This document shows, in pieces, positions 52,270 through 64,000 of a stretch of 64,000 nucleotides of DNA. The notes below the pieces were generated by a model. The model was given only the letters and a program-made list of their open reading frames with translations. It was not told the DNA's origin and searched no databases. The position numbers and the translations under genes are program-made. Source of the stretch: Trichoplax sp. H2 (Eukaryota; Placozoa; Uniplacotomia; Trichoplacea); contig NOWV01000162.1 of the NCBI GenBank assembly GCA_003344405.1, positions 1-64,000 on the forward strand, in the 5' to 3' direction. Each line of letters begins with the position of its first letter. Positions within the stretch are counted from its first letter, which is position 1.

Positions 52270-53889
52270 TGGCACACTGTAGTGTATCCAATTGCCAATA
52301 CTAAAATAATTTGTATGCCGTAAAATGAAATGGATCGTTTGTGATCGTATGTAACGCTTACTATATAAGAGATATTAACGATCGAAATGACCACGACAAT
52401 TTTGATAGTTTTAAGCGTATTTCCTTTCGGATACCATGTTGACACTCTTTGCCTACGTATACACTTGAACAATTCGTTCTAGCACAGTGCTGGAATAATT
52501 GTCCTCATGAACGATCTATTTTAAGACAGTGATGATAACGTTCTTGTAGTGGATTGGTATGCTTTCCTTTTAAAATGTGTATTATGTAGCGGATACAATA
52601 GTAGCGATGAGGAAAGAGCTCTATCGGAGCTGCAGCCTGCAGAGGTGGAGAAGCTTGCTTACCTACGAGTTTATTGGAGCTGATAATTTTACAACGACTC
52701 TATTTTCTATCCCTCTATATCTAGGTATACATTGAACATTTAAGACTGGCTGTATACATGCATAGAAAAGTATGCAATTAGTGCATGAATATCTAAAATT
52801 TGTTGGAGATCTCAAGACGTTGAATGCTTTGAATTTGCCTGCAAGCGCGGACTTACGATGGAAAACGATGGATAGCAAATCAGCAACGATACCCTCCCTA
52901 CTCCCTACTGCATAGTATCTTTATACGATACGGCGCTCCTTATACAATATACTGATTCTTGGATTGGTGTACGGAACAGTAGAATCACTTCATTCATTCA
53001 CTCCAGTATCCGTTGTCCGATGTCCAATACAGTCTACAGTACGTTGCTACAATATAGAGTACTGTAGTGTCTGTGTACTGTACACTCTGTGGTCATCATG
53101 ACTTGCCAGTTTGCGATCAATTTTTGCGAATTTTTGACTCGATTTGGAATCTTTGGAGAGCTCTTGAAGGTAAATTTCAGTTTTAATCATCAGTTTAATT
53201 ATGATAGGCTTGAAAAAAAGAATATGTACAGATCCATGCAGTTTGGTAGTGCCCAAATATACTTTGTACAACATTGCATAGTACCATAATCCATTCATGC
53301 AACGGTGAAATATAGCAGTAGACCGTCGAAGTGGCCATGGACAGACAGGAAACTCTGCTCAGACGGACAGACATTTCTGCTTTCAGTACTAGTATAATGT
53401 CCTAACGCAGTTACTCGATTCTGTAATTCGCTTATCGCTGTAAATTAAGTAACATTATATTGAAATCTGTTCTTTGAAATCTACTTTAAAACGCTGGCAT
53501 AAAGTCGCGAATGTTGTTAAATTGGTACAAGTAATTAAGAAAATGTACCGCTCAAGATCCATACAAAGTAACTCATTTTTCGATCATAAATAATTGGACC
53601 TCATTTGTGTTCAAAAAGTCTGTCTGTCTGAAGAATTTGCTGTCTACTCTTCCAGGTGCATCGAGTAGTAGCTCCATGGACTGGCGTTCAACAATGAATT
53701 TCTCAGAAAGTTTTAGCCCCTTTCTTTAAAAATACTTGTAGCTTTTAACAGCAGGAGTAAAACTAAATATTGAAGATTAGTAATTGGAACAAGACTTTAG
53801 GGGGGAGATGAAAATTGGTTGAGAAGTTCCTGAATATACAGTACACAGGTTCAGCCCTTGTCGACAATCCAACAATCGCTATTCTAATA

Positions 53890-54135
53890 CAGTATTGTAT
53901 AGCACCGTGGTCATGCATGGAACACAGTAGTCGTGGAGTGAGATTTATATCAGACAATGCGACTGGATTGGACGTTTTTCACTGACGATCCATTCTCCTA
54001 CAACATAGAATAGTATGGAACTGTACTCATACATGATACACAGTAGTCGGTGTCAAAATCTACCATGAAAATAACACCGCTCCGCTACAATCCTACTGTG
54101 CATTGTATAGAACCGCACTCATACATGATACACAG
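53890..54135. repeat. Three-copy tandem repeat, unit about 85-118 bp
   Basis: The phrase 'atagaaccg.actcatacatgatacacagtagtcg' occurs near 53896, 54014 and 54099, with related flanks. It lies 150 bp upstream of the F-box gene start. Confidence 0.75.
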
Positions 54136-54167
54136 TTACTAAAAGAGTTGGACGGATGGTATAGACA

Positions 54168-54187
54168 GAAAGAGAGAGAGAGAGAGT
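54168..54187. repeat. (AG)n tract
   Basis: A simple 'agaaagagagagagagagag' microsatellite about 95 bp before the start codon of the F-box gene, probably in its promoter or 5' UTR. Confidence 0.9.
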
Positions 54188-54279
54188 GTGGCCGATCTAT
54201 CCATCTTCATCACTACGATCGGATTGCGCTTCTTGATCATCAAATCATGGCCATCATGTCTACCTTTTAATGCCAAGAA

Positions 54280-57200
54280 ATGAGTAAAATCGCTTGTATT
54301 GATCAACCTACAGGTTGGCATGGCCTACCCAACGAACTGAAAACCCATATTGCAAGCTATTTGAATTCTAGCGATATGTCTCATTTATCGTTGGTAGATT
54401 GGCAATGCCGGGATTTGATCAATAGTCCTTTGTTATGGTTAGGCAAGACAATTGTTCTTAAGAAGAGGATAAGTAGTCAAGATCCATTTTGGTCCACGAT
54501 GAAAATTAGAAAGATCACTCAATTTGAGCTAGAAGATAAAGCTTGCGATCTGACTATTTTGAAAGCAATCGCTGCATTAGATATGCCAATTACAGTTATA
54601 AAATTCGAAATGATCGATAATGATATGTTACGATGTATGATTCAATTTACTTCCATCACTCATCTTCAATTAAGTAATTGCTCCTATTTTGATCATCAAG
54701 TTTTATTGGATACTTTAATCCATCTCAATTACTTAACTACATTAGCTTTAGATGCTTACAACTCATTAACTGATAAAACACTCTATCAACTTTGCTCCAA
54801 TTGTCCGTCATTATCAACACTGCGATTGCGATATTATCACAGTCCAGTGCCCATTAATCGTCGTAAATTTACCGGTATTGGTATACGCAAAGCGCTAGCT
54901 ACCTTAACTCGACTGGAAGAAATCGATTTCTCATTTTCTATCTTAGAAGATAGCCAATATGTATCGGATAATAGAGCCTGGAAATCGACCTTTTACCTAA
55001 TATTCTCGCCTATGAGATTAAAATTACATTTGCATGGTAAGTTGAGATGATTAATCAGTTCAATCCCCGCCTTATATTATTTTATCAATCACGAGCTTGT
55101 TAGTTCAGCTTATTCTTACTTGTATAACCCACGTATTTTCAAACTGCTCTTTGATTTTATAACCCTATTAATAGATCATCAATACTACGTGCCCCCAAAA
55201 GATATATTTTATGATTAGTCAATAGGTATGTTTCCCTAGGAAACGATACTATTTTTACCCGTTAGAATATCAGCATCGACGCTACCTGCACAAGTCACAG
55301 ACTCACTTGTTCGAACTAGGAGAGTACTTGTCAAAGTAAAAATCAAATTACTTTTTGAATTGAATTTATTTGTAACCGATTGATCGTCCATACTTGGTAT
55401 CTCTAAGCTATAGCAATAACGATCAATTTTATGAATAGTCTTCCTTTTCTACGAATCTACTCGCTTACTTGACAGCTATGCCACAGTTCTATCCTCTTAA
55501 AAGTACTTGTGAGAGAGTACTCATAAATTAGTTACTTTATGATATAATCATTCCATCATAAGGGAAATGTACATCAATCTTCACTTATTAGTATACTAAT
55601 TTAAATCAAGCAAACGGGGTTTACTGCTAGCTATCAAATTAGCATTTTAAAATCCAATACTATATGTATTTTACCAAACTAGATGGGCACACATAACATT
55701 GCCTTTAGGTACTCGTCCGTTCGTTAGCCCATTGACCATATAATAAAGGCGACTGATGGAAATCAGACTACACTTTTGGTAGTAAAAGTATAACTAAACT
55801 AAAAGGGCCTCTAAACAAGTACATCATAATCAGCTCACGATTATTTCATTAATAGCGTTGTGATCAACGAAATCGTTAAACTATTTACAGCGACGTTAAA
55901 CTGGTATTGCAGGATGGAAAAATATGAGGATAAATATTCGTATATTTATATTAAACAACTATATCGTTTTAACTAGAGTACAAAGTTATTGCAGGATCTG
56001 TCTGAAAATAATAACTTAATTTAAATAGTCATTTAATGTAGATATCTGACAATATTTGCATTTGTACCATTGATTCCTTGGTGTATAGTGACAATTTTAG
56101 TTGATATTATGATCATAAAATGAGATTCTGATTGCAAACTGTTAATTGTACCAATCTGAACAAAATTGCAACATTATCAATTGGGTTACACCTGAAGTTT
56201 TACACTTTTGCATACATTGGTGACGCCATCTACTGTTCTGGAATGAAGGAGTGTACCTAGTACATTTGGTACTTACTCATACCTTGCAAAATATAATTAG
56301 ATATTGACTAGCCAAGATTTCACGTAAAATTAAATGCTAAGCTTTTTTTCCTGAATTAAAACCTTTTGATTTTGATGTAGGATTATCTTTAATTCAAACT
56401 GTTGTATAATTTCCAACATTCGATATTTCTGGCAATGCCCTAATATAATCTGTCCCAGTGTCGTATGCCATTATAGTGCTAACCGTTATGATACCTAATC
56501 AGAAGTAATTACTATGATAGCAAATTGAGATCTTATATGATCACCAATTGATCTCTGGTAATAAAAGAGGACATTAGTACAACGTTACATTAGCCAATTA
56601 CCATAACGTAATCTCGATGTCATATTAAAAATTACTGCCATTACTTTATTCTCATGGACATAATGGAGTGTTACTGTATTAAAAGCATCAATTTTGTATT
56701 ACAGTATGCTTTGACTAATACCCTGTTATGCATTGACAATTATGTAGATAAAGTTGGCGAGGTGGTGGAAAATCCTTCTATAGTTATGAAATTAAAAAGA
56801 ATCGTTTTAGCGTATGCCAGAATTGAATTAACTTCCTTCCTAATGCAACATCATCAGAATTCTAATTTAAGCTGTTTGGATCTAAGTGGCCATTCGTTAC
56901 CTGATCGGTTTGCACAGAAGCTAGTTAAAGCAATACCGACACTACGAGAATTAAATCTATCAAGTACATTAACGATGATTAACACAACTAATTTTTTTTC
57001 CAATACAAAATCGCGTGGATCCTAATTTAAATGGTAAAAAAATAATTACTATCGAAAGATTAACCCATTTTTGCCCTCTTTATTTTTAGATACAGACTGC
57101 GATAATTCAATGCTAGCAAAACTGGGCAAATTACCTTTAATCAAATTAAATATTGAAAAATGTTATAAAATAAATGGTTATGGTTTATACGAAATGGCTC

Positions 57201-57737
57201 TACTAAACGGCCGCAGCATTCAACATTTAGGTATGTTAAAGCATTTGAATACCAATACCCCCTTTCAATAATTATACTTGCTCTTACTGATTAATTCTGT
57301 AGTAAATAACGATTTTTTATAACCGCACCAAAAACGACATTATCCGGTACCGGTTACGGAGTAGGTACTAACGTTTGGTAAATTATCATTATTCTATTTA
57401 CAGATATTTCATTTTGTGATATAGCAACTGAAAGATTGACTGCGGTGTCAGAGTTGTTTCCTAACCTAATATCCATTTATTTAAGGTATCGCCAATATAT
57501 CTTGTTAAATCGAACAATGATTGTTCCAAGTAATAAGCCAGAAGAAGATTAACGTGATTTTATTTACTATTCTTCATTGATAGGGGGTGTAAGCAGGTAG
57601 ACGACGATAGTTTTCTCGCTATTGGTAGCGGAAAATTTCTAAATTTTATTGATATTACTGGCTGTAAAAAAATTACTTCCAGTACAGTGCAAGAATTACG
57701 ATTAGTGAAACGTAACAAAATTTTAGTCAAACACTAA
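54280..57737 (+). CDS. F-box and leucine-rich repeat protein (FBXL-like)
   Basis: Five exons: 54280-55036, 56748-56963, 57090-57230, 57404-57485 and 57584-57737. Total 1350 nt, 449 residues. The N-terminal F-box (about 12-57: WHGLPNELKTHIASYLNSSD, then LVDWQCRDLINSPLLW) would bind Skp1. About ten leucine-rich repeats of the cysteine-containing type follow (SITHLQLSNCS, LRELNLSNTD, PLIKLNIEKC, NFIDITGCKKI) and would recruit the substrate for SCF-type ubiquitination. The second exon's acceptor at 56748 was chosen because it keeps phase; the frame is also open upstream to about 56612, so this boundary is the least certain. The donor at 56963 ('caa|gtacat') rebuilds a clean repeat across the join. 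Which FBXL subfamily it belongs to is unclear. Confidence 0.85.
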
Positions 57738-58394
57738 CACAGATTAGTAACAACCATTATAAAAGTGTTAAAAGATTACACGCAACTATTGCTAAAGTTA
57801 TTGCTGACTTTGAATATACTATTGAAACCCCTTATTTACGTATATAAATTACACGGTCATAAAATGACTTCGATTGGTGATGATTGATCCTTCCTTATGT
57901 TGTAAATATACGCTTATTGATTGCCTATGTCGATGTACCAATGTGTAATTATCAATCATATGAGTTTATATAAGTACAGTACTATAATAGCAGATACATG
58001 GTGCATAGGATATATAGTTGGATATTATACGTACTTTACCTGATTATGACAACATGTGCTGATAGATATTGATAAGTTGAGTAATTAGAAGACTTATTAT
58101 TTTGGAATAGTCTTGCAAGATAAGAAAACCTTATAGACTATGAATGAAGATACATATAACTGGATCATGACTTGTATCAACTAATATTTATATAAGCAAT
58201 CTTAAATTCTATGAATATATTTAATCAAAATTATGGTATACATGACTGTATTTATACATAATACATTATTAATGAAGAAAGAATTTGTAACTAGGCCTGA
58301 CGGCTGATTAATAAAATGATACGCTATATATCCCACATGAAGGGTCCTCTCTTTATTAAACTGTCTATTTAGTTCTTAGTTTATTGTCTATATT
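57738..58394. other. 3'-3' intergenic space
   Basis: Between the convergent F-box gene and the class A GPCR. No feature recognised beyond AT-rich DNA. Confidence 0.45.
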
Positions 58395-59369
58395 TTAACT
58401 AGTAGCCAATTCAGGTTGATTTATTACGTCATTAATGGAATCAGGAACATAACGACGTGTGCGGCAGCATAAGGAAGTAATGATTCCCATTGCATCGCTA
58501 TTCATGACTGTCATACTAATTGGAATGACTGCATAAAGGAAATAGGCAACCATTTGACATATTTGGGTAGTTATCTTGATCACCGAATTGTCTGAAATAA
58601 ATTCAAATTGCTGTAAAAATTGCAATGCCATAAAAGGTAGGCTAGATAGAACATAAATTATAACCATAGCTAGGATCGGCTTAGTTGCTTTCCATGTTTT
58701 ATTAGCTTTATGTGCTGCTTTGTTATTGGTACTATGTAAGCGATAACTACTGGAGCGATTTACTATAATTAATATAGCAATCGATGCTGTCATTGCTGTT
58801 AAAATTGGTAGTAAGGCGGTAAATATCTGCGAATATGCAGAATACAAATTGAACATGTTAATATTACCAGTAGGTTGGCATGATTGATGATTTAGTTGTA
58901 GCCATACTGTAACAGGAAGAATAGTTACAAATGATGAGAATAACCATAAGCAAAGAATAGCAATTACCACTCTTGATTTACTCATAATTTCCTCGTAACT
59001 GGAAGACCAACCAACTGCACATAATCTATCCATACTTAAAAGGCAGATATGATAGTGCATATTGATCGAAAATAATGGATAAAGTACTCGCTTAATCAGT
59101 TGGCATATTAATCCTAGATTTTCAAATGTAGTTTTACTCATTACAAGCGGTATTAGATATAGGATAGCAATAACTATAACACAAATACAGTAACTACCGA
59201 TAACAAGATTAGTTTTAGCACGAAGTCGAACTACCACCGAAATTAATAATAACTTGAATATATGAGTTATTAAAATCATAACCACAGTAGTATACCATCC
59301 GAGCTGGAGTAAAGTTGATAGAAACGAAAAACTAGCTTCTTCATTATCGATAACACTGGAATTACCCAT
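58395..59369 (-). CDS. Divergent rhodopsin-like (class A) GPCR
   Basis: A single-exon 324-residue ORF with seven hydrophobic segments. Features: N-glycosylation site near the start (NSS); Cys before TM3 (LICQL) and in the second outer loop (QSCQP) able to pair; MDRLCAV at the end of TM3 in place of DRY; a basic third inner loop; SSLPF in TM6 keeping the key proline but lacking the CWxP Cys-Trp; and Cys-Arg residues after TM7 (LCCRTRR), a possible palmitoylation site and helix 8. TM1 lacks the GNxxV asparagine, TM2 lacks the usual aspartate, and TM7 has VIPISM instead of NPxxY. The fold and DR pair support class A membership, but the missing switch residues mean ligand and coupling cannot be guessed. 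Lineage-specific expansions of such receptors are known in early animals. Intronless, like the class C receptor in this window. Confidence 0.85.
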   Translation of the reverse strand: MGNSSVIDNEEASFSFLSTLLQLGWYTTVVMILITHIFKLLLISVVVRLRAKTNLVIGSYCICVIVIAILYLIPLVMSKTTFENLGLICQLIKRVLYPLFSINMHYHICLLSMDRLCAVGWSSSYEEIMSKSRVVIAILCLWLFSSFVTILPVTVWLQLNHQSCQPTGNINMFNLYSAYSQIFTALLPILTAMTASIAILIIVNRSSSYRLHSTNNKAAHKANKTWKATKPILAMVIIYVLSSLPFMALQFLQQFEFISDNSVIKITTQICQMVAYFLYAVIPISMTVMNSDAMGIITSLCCRTRRYVPDSINDVINQPELATS

Positions 59370-60410
59370 ACTGATCGATGATCTTATGGATTAGTTAACT
59401 TAACAATCGAAAAAGCCTTTACCACTAATGGCTGCCAAATGGATTGCTATCGCAGTTGAATTAGATTTACGTTTACTTAACTTTTAGATAATTATAAAGC
59501 CTCGTGGTAGCAGTACTTGAAAATTTTGATCAACTTGGTTAGAACAGTGTAAATGATTGTGTGAGATCTCGAGAGAGAAAAAAATGGATAGACTAAGTAA
59601 CAAAATCCCTTTTAACGAAAGCGTTGGTGTTATTGTTGAAATAGTCTAGTTTACATGAATTATTAACCACTTGTCATGTTGTTAGGGGTGGAATTAATTA
59701 TTACTCTACAGATCAATTTACCATCAATTGTGTACTATCTTTGTTGTGTAATATATAGAATTAATGAAAATGACAGGTGTTGGATCAATATCCTATTATA
59801 TTATCGCAAGCATTCATGGATGATCAAATAATTTAACGTATGATAGAGTACTCGTGCAACATGGCATTCTTCCTGCATGTAGACTTTCTATATAATTCAA
59901 TTAATTAGCCAGATACAATGTCATAGCTACAATTTTAGTCATATGTTTGAATGATAGAATAAAAGCGGTCAGCAGTTGTATGATTCTAGTCCAGTTGTAA
60001 TCAGAAAATGTTAGCCAAATTTTCTACTTTGTTCTTCGAATGTAAACATATCAACAATAGTAAGAAAAAAAAATTAAAGTGAAAAATAAATAATATCATG
60101 GATATTACTGTTCTTAAAAGTTGAAAATAGATTATTCTAAGCATTAAGTGAAAGATTACTTAATATTATATTTCGCAAGGAAATTACAGTTATAACAAAA
60201 TGGCCGAAGTATCGTCTATACCCATGCCTTGTTTCATGTTATTGTTATCGGAAACAAACGGATAGTTTTGAGACAGTATTAGACATTATTATTATTTTGC
60301 AATAGGCCAGTTGTTTTGACAAAAAAAGATCCAAAGCTCTTTTTTGATTGTTACGATATAATTACTGTGTATCCTTACACTAACCTTGGTGAGAATCAAT
60401 AGTTATAGGT

Positions 60411-60648
60411 TTAAAATTTATTCAAACAGAAAGCACGCACAGCTTCATTTTCCTGCATATTACTCATAGCATAAAATAATAAGTTTGTAATAACTCTTTT
60501 TCTTCCAATAATGTACTCATTGAAGTCTAATAAAGTTAGATAAACACTGTGGAAAGAGAATGTTAACCTTATATCACTCGGTGTCAACCGTGAAGAATAA
60601 CAAAATAAGAACACAAAACTCTTTTCAATAGCCATTGGATTACGCCAT
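60411..60648 (-). CDS. Candidate two-exon micro-protein gene (unidentified)
   Basis: Exon 2 (60546-60411) follows a strong acceptor 'ttctctttccacag'. It reads 45 codons to a stop, beginning VYLTLLDFNEYIIGRKR and ending RAFCLNKF. A possible first exon of five bases (ATGGC, 60648-60644) with donor gtaatc would supply the start and keep frame, giving 46 residues. Alternatively the continuous ORF from 60635 is used. I recognise no family. The TOMM7 case shows that such tiny split genes exist here, but this one could be chance. Confidence 0.2.
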
Positions 60649-61369
60649 GTTGAAACATAAATGACTAATTAATTATCTATTCTATCGGTAGGCCCTTGTT
60701 AGGCACAGATGACATTTTATACGTTGTAATAATCAATATTTTAAATTTCTTATTATAATATTATTAAACAAAACAGTTGACACAAATTATGCATTCTTAT
60801 ACTATCATGAAGAATATCAATTGACATTGTAATAATATGATTGATAGCATTAGCGATGTTTAATGGTTATGATTTGGACTATGATAGACGCAACCTGGGC
60901 TAATATATCATCCATTTCGTCCATGACGATAAGTATAGGCATCTCGATATGTTGTATACGAATAATCCAATTTTATTCTATCGACGGTATATCCAACACT
61001 AGCGACTAACTATAGTCGTTAATAGTCAATTAATTTGTTTTCCGACATTGTTACAGTTAATCAATAGACGCAATGTCATCTATTCAAAGTGTAAAGAGCT
61101 CTTGGCAGATACTGACTGTAGTGTTGCTATTTTCATTTACGATTGTATTATCTAATTAATTATTCTTTTGTTACAAGTTTTGTAAGCAAATGGACGCTAA
61201 TTAATTATATAATGCAGCCGAACTTCTCAGGCTGCGGTGTAGAAAATGTAAAATTGATCAAGAGAATAAAATTTCTGATTTATGGCTATAATACTAATTA
61301 AAGATTGTTAGAGGATATTTTAGCCTACTATTTTGTCTACGTATTAGTTGAATAAATCCTTTCGCCATT

Positions 61370-62350
61370 TAATTAAATCATAATTTATATTCTTGAGTAT
61401 TAACGGCCATTTCTGCCGCAAAAGTGAGACAAGGATCGTAGGATACAGAACACTATTTCTTAACTCAGTATCCATATTACAGTTGGCATAATTTAAATAT
61501 CCGTTGATGTTATTATCGGCATTGAATTGTATGAGATCACATGGCCAAGTTTTCTAGGTTACGGTGTCAAAAAAGTAAAGATTATCGTACTATTTCATCT
61601 ACGTATTAGTCGGATAATCTCTTTCGACATTTAGTTACACAATCATAATTTATATTCTTGAGCATTAGCGAACATTGCTATCACTGTTTTAAAGTGGAAA
61701 CAATGTAAGCAAGGATCGTAGAGTATGGTTAGCTATTTCCTAACCTAACATCGATATTTTAGTTGGTATGATTTATGCGTTAATGTTATATCGTACTAAT
61801 TTACCTATGTATTAGTCGTATAATCTCATTCGTCATTTGATTTACAATTACATTCTTGAGTTCAAACAGGCATTTCTTTCACTACTGTAAAGGTGGAAAG
61901 CACTAAAGAATCGTATAATATAAATAACTATCTCTGAGCCTAGCATATATATCTCCTTCGGCATAATTGATTCGTTAATGTTATTATCATACTGATCCAT
62001 CTACTTATTAGTTGGCTAATTACTTTCGTCATTTAGTTATGCTACAATAATTTATATTTTTGAGTATTAATAGATGAGCATTGCTATCACTGTTCTAAAG
62101 TGGGAGCCACTACAGACAAGAATCGTAATATACGAATAACTATTTCTTAGCTTAATATAGACGCATATATATATGTTATATATATATATTTTCAACGGAT
62201 AAATCATGCAAACTATAATTAGAGTTGGCAAGATTTATCCATTGCTGTTATTATTGTATAGATTCATCTACGTCAGATAATCTCTTGTATCCTTTAGTTA
62301 TGTAATCATTCATATTCTTGAGCTAAAATGGGCATTGCTATCGCTGTTTT
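61370..62350. repeat. Degenerate tandem array, unit about 200-255 bp, five copies
   Basis: The phrase 'cataatttatattcttgag.att' recurs near 61381, 61634, 61846, 62045 and 62309. It is preceded by 'tctttcgtcatttagtta' and followed by 'gggcattgctatcactgtt.taaagtgg' and 'aaggatcgtagaata'. Includes a (TA)n stretch at 62164-62190. Confidence 0.8.
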
Positions 62351-62903
62351 AAGATGAGAACTACGGTAGGCAATTTCATATTTCTGCATATGCGTTAGCA
62401 GGGGGGTCCTTGATCAGGTCCCGATGCTTCCACGTGAGTATATAGTATCGTATAGCACTGAGTAAAATATGCTTTTATATGAGCTGTAGAGCCATCTAGT
62501 GTACGGTGTGCAGTATTCTAAACTGTTCTTGCTGGGAGCTGCTAAAATTATACTACTATACACTATAGAGTACACACTACTGTATGATACAGTATATATC
62601 AGATTGTCGACCGGGTGACCCTACTTGTATCGCATGAACAAGTTGACGTATATTGCTATATTATAACTCAAACATGATATTTAGTTATTACTGTTAGTAT
62701 GCTGTTTGCATCATAATTTGAATTCAGTATAACATTAGAGATCATCCTTTGCGGTGGGAGCCAGCCATACATGGCTAATGGAACTTTCGTTGGTGGAGCG
62801 AGCTGGAAATCATCCGTTTCTACCTATAATTTACCTTATTAGTGGATGTTGATTAAAGACTAGGACATATCTGACAATTTTCATAGCTTAAAGCTATACT
62901 ACC

Positions 62904-64000
62904 ATGAAAAAAACCAAAAAGAGCCGCAGTGATACTGCTGTAAGTACACCTAATTCTCATACAAATGGATGCTGTTGGAATACAGTCAACTATTTCTTCA
63001 ATAAATATATGATTAATACAATAATTGCTGTGTAGGTTCAAGGAACTAATGATAACAGTATTGTTAGCAAGTTATCATCAGCTAAACATGGTTATTATCA
63101 AGATGATTTCTTGCAATATGTTGTTCAAAAGCCAGCGAGGAGATCACCATTAATAAATAGGTATGATGTTATATGTGTTTTAGGTTTGATTCGGGATGAT
63201 ATTGACTATAAATATAAAATGGATAATTGACATTAAATAATTTTATACCATCATTATAAGAATTTGCTTGCCAAGTTATGACTAACCTGATACTTTAACT
63301 TTTCTGTTGCCTTGTCTGAATTTGTAGGGGCTACTATATTCGAGCTAAAGCAATAGACTTTGTAATTCGAAAATTTTTAAGTTATAGCAATAATGATGAA
63401 GCAGCTAACAAAAATAAACAAGTACGTAAGCACCAACTACAATGATTATTGAGTCAAGCTTATACATAATAGCGAGTGTAAAACCATTTCTACTATAGAT
63501 TCTTATTCTCAAGTTAGAAGTTGTGCTTGATAAAATTGTAGCTCACATCATAACCTTACTTATTCATTCCGATTAATATAATGTATGTGAATATAGATTT
63601 TATCTTTAGGTGCTGGCTTTGATACATTATACTACCGATATCATTCATTAAATATGTTGGATTCAACAATTGTCTACGAGGTCAGTGATACATACACTCT
63701 TACGATATGCGTTATATTCGTGCAATGTACAGCATAATGTTTGACGAGTAGTTTTAATCATATTCGCAATTCAACTTGTTCCTATACTTGTAATGAGGGA
63801 TAAGATACCTTAACTGATATGTTTCATATAAGAAATGTACAGTATATATTATATACGATAACATCTTCAAATTTGTGTTGTCTAGCTTTTTTTTACCGTT
63901 TAAACCATGAGCTTCAAGTAAAGTTAAAAATGAAGTTCAAAACTTCTTCCTCTATCAGTTACTTATTGTAGCTAAATATATATTGGATTGAGATAGGTAG
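62904..64000 (+). CDS. LCMT2: tRNA wybutosine-synthesizing protein 4, 5' part (partial)
   Basis: Exons 62904-62939, 63036-63160, 63328-63421 and 63610-63680 encode the start of a leucine-carboxyl-methyltransferase-type protein; the gene runs off the right edge. Order: basic MKKTKKSRSD, then VQGTNDNSIVSK, GYYQDDFLQYVV, RRSPLINRGYYIRAKAI, and GAGFDTLYYR (AdoMet-binding motif I). VQxTNDxS and R-P-L-I-x-RGYY are what I know from LCMT2/TYW4 rather than LCMT1. TYW4 methylates and methoxycarbonylates the wybutosine precursor at G37 of tRNA-Phe in the cytosol. The phase between the third and fourth listed exons does not match, and the hydrophobic residues before GAGFD are missing. A tiny exon is therefore expected; 'attcttattctc' at 63499 is a candidate. 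Confidence 0.85.

Larger units (their letters stand above)
52270..54279. other. Intergenic region between OSGEPL1 and the F-box gene
   Basis: A divergent 5'-5' interval. Short open frames on both strands (52663-52878, 53047-53298, 53089-53289) have no recognisable family. The one at 52663-52878 begins like a presequence but does not continue sensibly. 'cagacggacagaca' near 53366 and 'gtctgtctgtctg' near 53620 are loosely inverted. A three-copy tandem repeat follows at 53890-54135, then an (AG)n tract. Confidence 0.35.
59370..62903. other. Intergenic region between the class A GPCR and TYW4
   Basis: Contains a tandem array (61370-62350, listed separately) and a low-confidence small-gene candidate (60411-60648). 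Near 62763 the perfect short hairpin 'agccatacatggct' lies 140 bp before the TYW4 start. Nothing else is recognised. Confidence 0.4.

Noticed and set aside
53047-53298. Overlapping open frames on both strands near 53.1 kb
   Set aside because: Neither translation resembles a known family and no consistent exon chain could be built; left undescribed as genes.
53321-53690. Loosely inverted 'cagacagg / gtctgtctg' ends suggesting a MITE
   Set aside because: The inverted similarity is patchy, there is no target-site duplication and no second copy in the window.

Overview
This is a eukaryotic, animal window: AT-rich DNA in which real proteins are split by short GT-AG introns. It carries metazoan-specific genes: L1-family cell adhesion molecules with an ankyrin-binding tail, a metabotropic-glutamate-type class C receptor, a rhodopsin-like GPCR and ANKAR. 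The compact introns, gene density, degenerate tandem repeats, single-exon GPCRs and a draft-assembly gap best fit an early-branching animal. A placozoan such as Trichoplax is my leading guess, but this is inference from style and gene content, not a database match.

Layout, left to right. (1) 1-1088: the 3' end (membrane segment and cytoplasmic tail) of an L1-type adhesion gene, + strand. (2) 4862-7477: a single-exon mGluR-like receptor, - strand. (3) About 7.5-26.7 kb: a gene-poor stretch filled with several unrelated degenerate tandem arrays (units about 95-230 bp), a possible fossil ORF, and a duplicated block around a 20-N gap that looks like two haplotypes assembled in series. (4) 26775-38914: a complete second L1-type gene. 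I rebuilt it as 18 exons (1169 aa; signal peptide, 6 Ig, 4 FN3, TM, FIGQY-like motif, PDZ ligand). (5) 41238-41494: TOMM7 in two tiny exons, - strand, with no long ORF. (6) 43938-49245: ANKAR (4 exons, 1543 aa), + strand. (7) 50044-52269: OSGEPL1 (10 exons, 406 aa), - strand, tail-to-tail with ANKAR. (8) 54280-57737: an F-box/leucine-rich-repeat protein (5 exons, 449 aa), + strand. (9) 58395-59369: a divergent class A GPCR, - strand. (10) About 59.4-62.9 kb: intergenic, with another tandem array. (11) 62904 to the right edge: the 5' part of TYW4/LCMT2, + strand.

Every complete spliced model gives a total length divisible by three with compatible intron phases at each join, which is strong internal support. 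Functionally there are two membrane themes (adhesion and signalling) on the left. On the right is a housekeeping cluster: mitochondrial import, two enzymes acting at tRNA position 37, and an F-box protein. There is no operon logic, and the genes are on both strands. The main points of interest are a full L1-CAM with an ankyrin and PDZ tail in a probable nerve-less animal, its tandem-type paralogue with a diverged motif, and the ANKAR-OSGEPL1 neighbourhood that I recall being shared with human.
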